Source of the DNA: Pelagophyceae sp. CCMP2097
Taxonomy: Eukaryota > Sar > Pelagophyceae
NCBI GenBank assembly: GCA_026770575.1
Contig: MU657312.1
Coordinates: 70,788-82,463, forward strand
Direction of reading: 5' to 3'
DNA: 11,676 bases
The notes beneath the pieces are model-generated. The model saw only the letters and a program-made list of their open reading frames with translations, did not search any database and had not been told where the DNA came from. The position numbers and the translations under genes are program-made. Of the stretch, positions 6,854 through 11,676 are shown piece after piece (within the stretch, counting starts at the first letter, position 1; every line of letters starts with the position of its first letter).

Positions 6854-7378
6854 ATGATGAGCGTTTCACGCACATTTTCCGGGTTTTACGCCGGAGCACA
6901 TTCACACACATTTTCTAGACCTCTGCAGAAGCACGTTAACGTGGACAACGGGAACGCCGACGCGCAAGTGCATTTTGGAGACGCGTACCGTGAAGCAGAG
7001 AGCTGGACGCGGGCGTTCGAATTATACGATCTTGCCGCGGCGCAAGGACATGCAGGAGCTCAGACGCAACTAGGATGCTGTTATGAGAATGGGCTCGGCG
7101 TGAAGATCGACTACAAGACCGCCGTGCTCTGGTACCGACGCGCAACCGAGTAAGGATATCCCAGTGGTCAACGCAACCTTGGCGGTTTGTACGCCTAAGG
7201 CCTAGGCGTGCCGCAGTCGTACGAGGAAGCCGTGCGGTGGCTCGGGCTCGCCGCGGCGCAGGGCGACGCAGGCGCGCTCTTCGGCCTCGGTTTGTGTTAC
7301 GAAAACGGAGACGGCGTGCCGCGGGACCTCGACAAGGCGACGCGCGCCGCGGCCAAGTTTCCAAGTGTGACTCGGTGA
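6854..7378 (+). pseudogene. Sel1-like repeat protein, disrupted by two TAA codons
   Basis: Sel1-like repeats are TPR-related helical hairpins that mediate protein-protein contacts. From ATG 6854 (a second ATG is at 6857), the frame encodes Sel1 units: AFELYDLAAAQGHAGAQTQL then GCCYENGLGVKIDYKTAVLW. TAA at 7151-7153 ends the open frame after YRRATE. The same frame then continues with recognisable Sel1 sequence (GYPSGQRNLGGLYA), a second TAA at 7196-7198, then GLGVPQSYEEAVRWLGLAAA and CYENGDGVPRDLDKATR, ending at TGA 7376-7378. The first TAA sits where the family usually has Gln (CAA), so one C-to-T change explains it. The second is also in a variable position compatible with Gln or Lys. No plausible intron removes both. 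The last repeat is cut short. It could instead be a truncated gene of 99 residues, but decay is the simpler reading. Confidence 0.75.
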
Positions 7379-7813
7379 CCGTGGGAACCCCAAGAAGGAA
7401 AATTGAACCGTAATAATTATGACGCCTTTCAGTCAAGGGACCTCGCCCCACGACACGGCGGGGGAGCGAGGCCGCAGCGCGGCGTTTGCCGTGCCACGAG
7501 GAGCCGTCGCAGCTCGGGCGGCGCGACGGCGCGTCCGGCTGCCTCGTGTCCAAGCCCGGCGGAGACTCGGGAGTCCCGCGTGACGCTCGGTCCGCGTGAC
7601 GCTCAGCCCGCGTCGATGGCGAGTCCCCAACAAAGCGAGTCGCCGCCACGCGCAGCGGCAGCCCACATCTTCCAAAGGCGGGCCGGGTTCTCGGCCGGCG
7701 ATTGCACGGGGCCTCGTCGAAGGCAGCCGGGCAACGCAGCGGCCCGGCCGCAGAGCCCTGGCCGTGGAGCGACGGGGCCGAGTCGACACCCGGCAACGGA
7801 TCGCGGGCGGCGC

Positions 7814-8274
7814 GTGCCGCAATTGGGGAAAACGTTTTAGATGAGGTTAGAATAGAACTCAGATTAAGAACCGGCTAAGCGGGAAAAAATTCAGAGGCCG
7901 GAATATGCCGTTAATAGCGGTTTTGACGCTGCCAGGGGACGCGCCTAGGTCCCCTCCTTCCACCCCCAAATCAAGGCGTCCGTGGAAGACCTCTGAGAGA
8001 AATTTAGCATAGGCAGAGTCCGGACCGACCATCGGTTCCTAAAAAAACGCCGGTCAGATTAAGAACCGGGCCCCTGGAGCCGGATAATATCCCAATAAAG
8101 GATTTAATGGATTTTAATTGGGTCTTATAAATGCATTATTGAGATATTGAACGTCTTTTGTCGATTTTTTCGTCGGTTCTTAATCCTGGTTCTTAATGTG
8201 AGTTCTATTCTAATTATTGAATTGAAGTTAATCCGTTTCAAGTTGTTAATGAGGTTGTGGTGCCGCAATTGGGG
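7814..8274. mobile_element. AT-rich insertion with inverted repeats and 15-bp flanking repeats
   Basis: The 15-mer gtgccgcaattgggg occurs at 7814-7828 and 8260-8274, bracketing 431 bp that is much more AT-rich than its surroundings. Inside, 7847-7872 and 8188-8213 are inverted repeats matching at 25 of 26 positions. The core attaagaacc occurs twice direct (7863-7872, 8058-8067) and twice inverted (near 8174-8183 and 8188-8197). A smaller stem joins 7934-7940 to 7949-7955. There is no open frame for a transposase. This looks like a non-autonomous, MITE-like DNA element, with the 15-mer as a possible target-site duplication. The 26-bp arms lie 18 and 46 bp inside the 15-mers, so the exact ends are unclear. 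Confidence 0.65.
7860..8069. repeat. 15-bp internal direct repeat of the insertion
   Basis: cagattaagaaccgg occurs exactly at 7860-7874 and 8055-8069; the first copy overlaps the left inverted-repeat arm. It suggests partial internal duplication or a nested copy of the same element family. Confidence 0.8.
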
Positions 8275-8313
8275 CGCGTCCTTGGAATCATTTCTCGCTT
8301 TTCACGCGCCGCG

Positions 8314-10909
8314 TCAGCCGTCGTCGTCGTCGTCGTCGCCGGTCTCGGGCAGCAGCAGGCGGCGGCGCGGCCGCTTGCGACCGAGGAGGACCTGGCGCTC
8401 TTCCGCGGGGAGGTAGCCGCCTAGAGTCGCGCGTCTGGCCGCCGTGTTTGTATGCCTCTCCATTCTCTGGCCCGCGCCGCTGTGTTGGTCTGCGAGGCCA
8501 AGCTCTCGTCGCGGTCGGTCGCGGTCGTTGCGAGACGCGGGTCTTGGCAATGTCTGCAGACCTTGACCGATGCCGCTCTTTGCAAATCCTTCTTCCGCGC
8601 AATCGTCTTCCCGCCGCACCGCGAGCACGACAGGCCTCGCCGCGCGAGGAGCTGCAGGTGCCTTGCGAATTTCGCCGCGCGTTTCCTTTCTGCCGTCACT
8701 GACGCAACGTATGCCCACGCACGCACGACCTTTTTCAAAGCCGCCCTCATCAACCTCTGCAAGAACCGGTTCACGCGCCGGATCTTCAGCACGTGCCTCA
8801 CGTGGTGCCTCCACGCATTGAACGTGTGGCTCAGGCCGGATCGGAAGACCTTAAGGATGAAGGCCCCGAGGCGGGTGAGGACCAAAGACGTCGACTTCCA
8901 CGAATGAAACGCCTTCAAGACCAAAGCGAGCATCCATTGCCGAATCAGAGCGCGGCCGCGCCGCAGTTTGCGGACGAAGTGGCGCCAGCCTTTGAAAGAG
9001 CTTCTGCGGAGGTTGAAGACGCAACGCCGCCGGAAATCGTCCGCCGTTCGCAATCGCAAAACGTAGCCGGCCCACCCCCTCACGACTTTGCGCAGCCCCG
9101 CTGCAACGACGCTTTTCGCAAAATCGTGGCCGAGGCGGACCTTGAAGCAGTGCGACTGCCACGCTTGGAAGAAGGAGCGTTTAAACGTTTTCAAGTGCTC
9201 CTCGAGCAAGCATGACGCCCGGTTCGAGAGTACGGCCCGTCCGCGCCACGCGCGCATGATGCGGCGCTTCGATGCGGCAACGTGCACCGCGAGGAGGTCG
9301 AGGGCCTTTTGGACGTCGTCAACGTAAGCCCGCCACGCTCGCAGCACCCTCCTTCGAGTCCTCGAAAACCGCAATCTCACAAATAGACGCCCGCGCTGCG
9401 CTCTTAAAACCAAAGCGCGCCAGGCTCGGAGAATGGTGCGCGTGAAGGCGCCGCAGCACTTGCGAAAAAGTGCGTCTGCCATCTTCGAAGATTTCATTGT
9501 AGCCACCCATTGATCAAACCTCCGACGCATCATCCCCTGCAGCAGCCATAGAGCGCGGCCGTGCAAAGAGTCGCGCCACTTGCAGACTTCCTGCCTGAGA
9601 AAAAATCGGTTCTGCATCTGCAAACGCCGAACGATGGCCTGCGCAGCAGTGACGCGATGCACAAACGCCTTTTGCTTCGCCAGCCGCGCTTCCTTTGTTG
9701 CGCGGAACTGGACCGCTAGGTGGCGGTGCTCTTCTGCGACGGTCATGTTCGACAGCCGTCGGCGGAGCGCGTCGTCGTGCGCAGTAGTGCTCCGCCGAGG
9801 CGTTGTCGGCGCTTTCGTCGGCAGCCAGCCTTGCAGCCAGCCGCGCGGCGTCGCCGGCGGCGCGGCGCCGAGGGAGGCCGTCTCCGCGTTGTCCGCGTCG
9901 ACGTTTTCGATGTCGTCGCGCCGCTCGCTCCCGTCGAACCGCTCGCTCTTCGTCCGCCGGTCGAAAAGCTTCCGGCGGTCGAAGGGAGGCCGGCCGTCGA
10001 TGCCCGCGCTGTTTGCGGCGTCGGCGCGCTTTGCGGCGTCGACCCGCGCGCTTTCGACGTCGGCTGCCATCGACTCTGCCGAGTCGTGGAGCGCTTGAGA
10101 CGCGGCGTCGTACAAGTCGCGCTCGCGCTTCTCGAGGTCGCGCACGTATGCCGCCTGCCTGTCCGAGGCGTTTGTGGCGTCGAGGAGTGCTCTTCGCCAC
10201 TTTGCAAAGTCGCCATCTGCCGCTTCGTCCTGCCTTCGCGGCCGGCCGAGGCGGCTCAGGGCGTCGACGCGGGCGCGCAGGTGCACCGATACGGCGGCGG
10301 CGCGCGCCTTTTCCGACCGGGCCAACCGCGCTCTTGCGACGATTTCGACGGAGAACCTTCGTTGTCGAGCCGTTTCCGATTCAGTGCCCGGCCCGAAGCG
10401 GTCCTCCTTGACCGCATTCTTGGCGTACGCGTTGCCCGCCGTGCGACGGTGCCGGACGGCGTCTTTGTCGTCAAACTTTGAAAAAGCCGACGCAGGCCCG
10501 CGTTTCGGAGGCGTCGCAGAGTCCCAGAGGTCCAACGTCTTCGGCCTTTGAACGGGAGACCGCCGTGGCACCGCGACGCGCGGCGCGTATGTCGGCGCGG
10601 CCCGGAGGCGCGACGGCGGCGCCGAGGAAGGCCTATCGAGCGCCAGTCTCGAAGGCCTGTCCGGCGAGTGTCTCTTCCGACGTCGGCGCAAGGCTCCCGC
10701 CGCGTCTCAAAGGCGTTGGCGCGAGGCGTCAAGTTCCGGCGGACAGACATCGCGCGCGGCGCCGGCCTCTCGATGGCGGCGCGGGGCCATGCGCACCGTT
10801 GTGGCTTCCGCGCCTCGTCGCCTTCGTCGTCGTCGGTGCGCCGGCGGAACGAACTGCTCGTCCGCCGCAGCGCGCCGTCGGCGGCCGGGCGCGCCGCCGT
10901 CCAGGCCAT
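8314..10909 (-). CDS. Sfi1-like (centrin-binding repeat) protein
   Basis: Sfi1-type proteins form long helices that bind centrin at centrosomes, basal bodies or similar filaments. The core frame runs without a stop from 10706 to 8424. Its C-terminal half carries eleven tryptophan motifs such as ILRAW, VLRAW, IMRAW and TFNAW. I propose three exons: 10909-10797 (ATG at 10909), 10656-8537 and 8420-8314, giving 779 residues. The core frame has no ATG before 10070 and a stop at 10707-10709, so an upstream exon is needed. An acceptor at 10633 is an alternative for exon 2. In this numbering the tryptophans are at 398, 421, 450, 479, 508, 537, 566, 595, 624, 653 and 685. A C715-x2-C718-x19-C738-x2-C741 cluster may bind zinc, and the tail ends in six aspartates. 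Without the last splice, the protein would end at TAG 8421-8423. The repeat family is confident; the terminal exons are inference. Confidence 0.8.
8320..8337. repeat. (gtc)6 microsatellite
   Basis: Six perfect gtc triplets on the plus strand. In the proposed last exon on the minus strand they encode the DDDDDD tail just before the TGA stop. Confidence 0.9.
8421..8536 (-). other. Proposed last intron of the Sfi1-like gene (116 nt, phase 1)
   Basis: The donor is ccgc|gtctcg and the acceptor gactctag|gcggct on the minus strand. The acceptor AG is part of the TAG stop that would otherwise end the frame. Splicing gives CQDPRGYLPAEERQVLLG and an acidic end. The length fits the NSUN2 introns (90-171 nt). 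There is no homology proof. Confidence 0.45.
10657..10796 (-). other. Proposed first intron of the Sfi1-like gene (140 nt, phase 2)
   Basis: The donor is acaacg|gtgcgc and the acceptor ggacag|gccttc on the minus strand. It joins the frame starting at ATG 10909 (MAWTAARPAAD...) to the core frame at RPSRLALDR. A second acceptor at 10634-10633 (gatag|gcc) is in the same phase. This rests only on signals, phase and length. Confidence 0.35.
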
Positions 10910-11481
10910 GGCCGAAAGAGGCCGGGCAGACGTCAGAGGGCGCGGTTTAGGACTAGCCGCCCAACGAGCGCCCTCCAAGCGGCCGCACGCCGCGCTCGCG
11001 GCCGCTCCGGGCTTTTTGCGCGCGCCGCGCTGCTCTGCGGCGGCGGGCCTCCGACGGCGGCGTCCGGCGGCTGTGCAGCTCGCCGCGCGCGGCGTTTGAG
11101 TAGGTCCTTCTGGAACTTGCCAGCAAGTTGAAGCGTCGGTTACTCCCTCCCTACTTCTCGGAGTCTGCAACAGGCCTTCAAATCCTCGCGTAAGCAGTTC
11201 CTGAGTGCCAATCTCAATCGGACCCGCTTCGTCGAGGCGAGGAAGCACCCTCAACCGGGCCCTGCGTTTCCGCTCGACGACGCCGACCGTCCTGCGGCGC
11301 GGATCTTCGCCACCCAACTTTTGAGGACAACCGAAACAATTCGGGGGAACACGCTCCATCAAATCCATCAACGTCCTCGCGCGTCTGTCGCCTCGGGCAC
11401 CCGCAGACCCAGAGTTCCACATCGACTCGGGTGCGGCGCAATCGCTTGATCGACGAAGAAATGGAGTCGGCGAGGCGTGAG
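10910..11481. other. Unassigned stretch between Sfi1-like and WD40 genes
   Basis: Both flanking genes are on the minus strand, so this holds the 3' flank of the WD40 gene and the promoter and leader of the Sfi1-like gene. A minus frame is open from ATG 11422, and its first 100 residues have fairly normal composition (MERVPPNCFGCPQKLGGED near the start). Plus-strand frames are also open, and I recognise no family. The part from about 11110 to 11480 is less GC-biased and could be a repeat or an unrecognised exon. Confidence 0.45.
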
Positions 11482-11676
11482 TTAGAGCACGTGCCAGAGC
11501 CGCGCCGTCTCGTCGATGCTCGCCGTCACGACGTGCGCGCCGTCGCTCGAGAACGCGCAGCTGACGACGTCGCGGGTGTGCCCTTCGAGCGTCGTCTGCA
11601 GCGCGCCCGTCGCGGCGTCCCAGAGCCGTGCCGTCTTGTCGGTGCTCGCCGTCACGACGCGCTTGCCGTCGGGCGA
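11482..11676 (-). CDS. WD40-repeat protein, C-terminal end (partial)
   Basis: The frame enters from the right edge of the window and ends at TAA (plus-strand tta at 11482-11484), giving 64 residues. It shows the end of one WD40 unit, SPDGKRVVTASTDKTARLWD, then one complete unit of about 42 residues: a TGALQTTLEGH start, a central AFSSDGAHVVTASIDETARLW, and VL before the stop. WD40 units form beta-propellers that serve as protein-interaction platforms. The two units are nearly identical at DNA level over the gacggcgagca and cggctctgg words. The 5' part, and thus the full function, lies outside the window. There is no frameshift in the visible part. Confidence 0.9.
   Translation of the reverse strand, partial: SPDGKRVVTASTDKTARLWDAATGALQTTLEGHTRDVVSCAFSSDGAHVVTASIDETARLWHVL

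Larger units (their letters stand above)
7379..8313. other. Gene-poor stretch between Sel1 remnant and Sfi1-like gene
   Basis: 7379-7813 is GC-rich and open in several frames on both strands (up to 286 codons on the minus strand). None resembles a known protein and the frames overlap one another, which suggests composition rather than selection. 7814-8274 is an AT-rich insertion, described separately. 8275-8313 is the 3' flank of the minus-strand Sfi1-like gene. Confidence 0.55.

Noticed and set aside
7148..7198. TAA reassigned to glutamine in this genome
   Set aside because: The TPR and WD40 genes both end at TAA where their families end. NSUN2 needs no sense TAA. A local pseudogene is simpler.
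7150..7216. A short intron removing both TAA codons of the Sel1 gene
   Set aside because: The GTAAGG donor at 7150 was tested with the acceptors at 7164, 7199, 7205 and 7216. None gives both a plausible length and the right phase while removing both stops.
6936..7796. 286-codon minus-strand open frame
   Set aside because: It is antisense to the Sel1 remnant, arginine-rich and without recognisable motifs.
11170..11190. tRNA T-arm-like sequence ccttcaaatcc
   Set aside because: There is no matching acceptor, D or anticodon arm around it.
10256..11422. 388-codon minus-strand open frame
   Set aside because: Its 3' half is the shifted frame of the Sfi1-like core and becomes arginine-rich. Only a part around 10797-10909 is used, as the proposed first exon.
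1..11676. CRISPR arrays, rRNA genes, bacterial operon signals
   Set aside because: No regularly spaced repeats with unique spacers, no rRNA core sequences and no ribosome-binding-site pattern were seen. The spliced gene structure is eukaryotic.

Overview
The window looks like nuclear DNA of a GC-rich unicellular eukaryote, most likely an alga. One gene needs removal of five short GT-AG introns to give a complete protein. The families present are eukaryotic or typical of large protist repertoires: an NSUN2/Trm4-type RNA methyltransferase, a centrin-binding Sfi1-type protein, kinesin-light-chain-type TPRs, Sel1 repeats and WD40 repeats. Coding DNA is GC-rich and the non-coding inserts are locally AT-rich. 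The repeat-protein style recalls stramenopile or haptophyte algae such as pelagophytes, but that placement is inference; no rRNA or organelle marker is present.

Layout. 1-1281: no convincing gene, but dense in inverted repeats: a 62-bp dyad at 119-180, outer 18-bp arms at 487-504/1066-1083, and inner 17-bp arms at 525-541/769-785 that carry splice-like signals around an open 237-nt segment on the minus strand. 1282-3105 (+): a single-exon gene joining a RelA/SpoT-like nucleotidyltransferase-type domain to about six TPRs. 3106-3694: intergenic, with a 16-bp palindrome. 3695-6515 (+): a six-exon NSUN2-type tRNA m5C methyltransferase of 740 predicted residues. Both catalytic cysteine codons lie just after introns. 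6516-6853: AT-rich spacer. 6854-7378 (+): a Sel1-repeat gene broken by two in-frame TAA codons. 7379-8313: a GC-rich stretch, then an AT-rich insertion (7829-8259) with a 26-bp inverted repeat, flanked by 15-bp direct repeats. 8314-10909 (-): a Sfi1-like protein with nine successive tryptophans spaced exactly 29 residues apart and a CxxC-x19-CxxC tail. I propose three exons for it. 10910-11481: unassigned. 11482-11676 (-): the C-terminal end of a WD40-repeat protein that runs off the window.

The genes do not form an operon or an obvious pathway. They sit next to each other as a typical nuclear gene cluster on both strands, separated by repeat-derived DNA. The best-supported calls are the NSUN2 gene model, the TPR gene, the Sfi1-like gene and the WD40 end. 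The most unusual points are the RelA/SpoT-like plus TPR architecture, the uniform AG|GT acceptors of the NSUN2 introns, and the inverted-repeat insertions.
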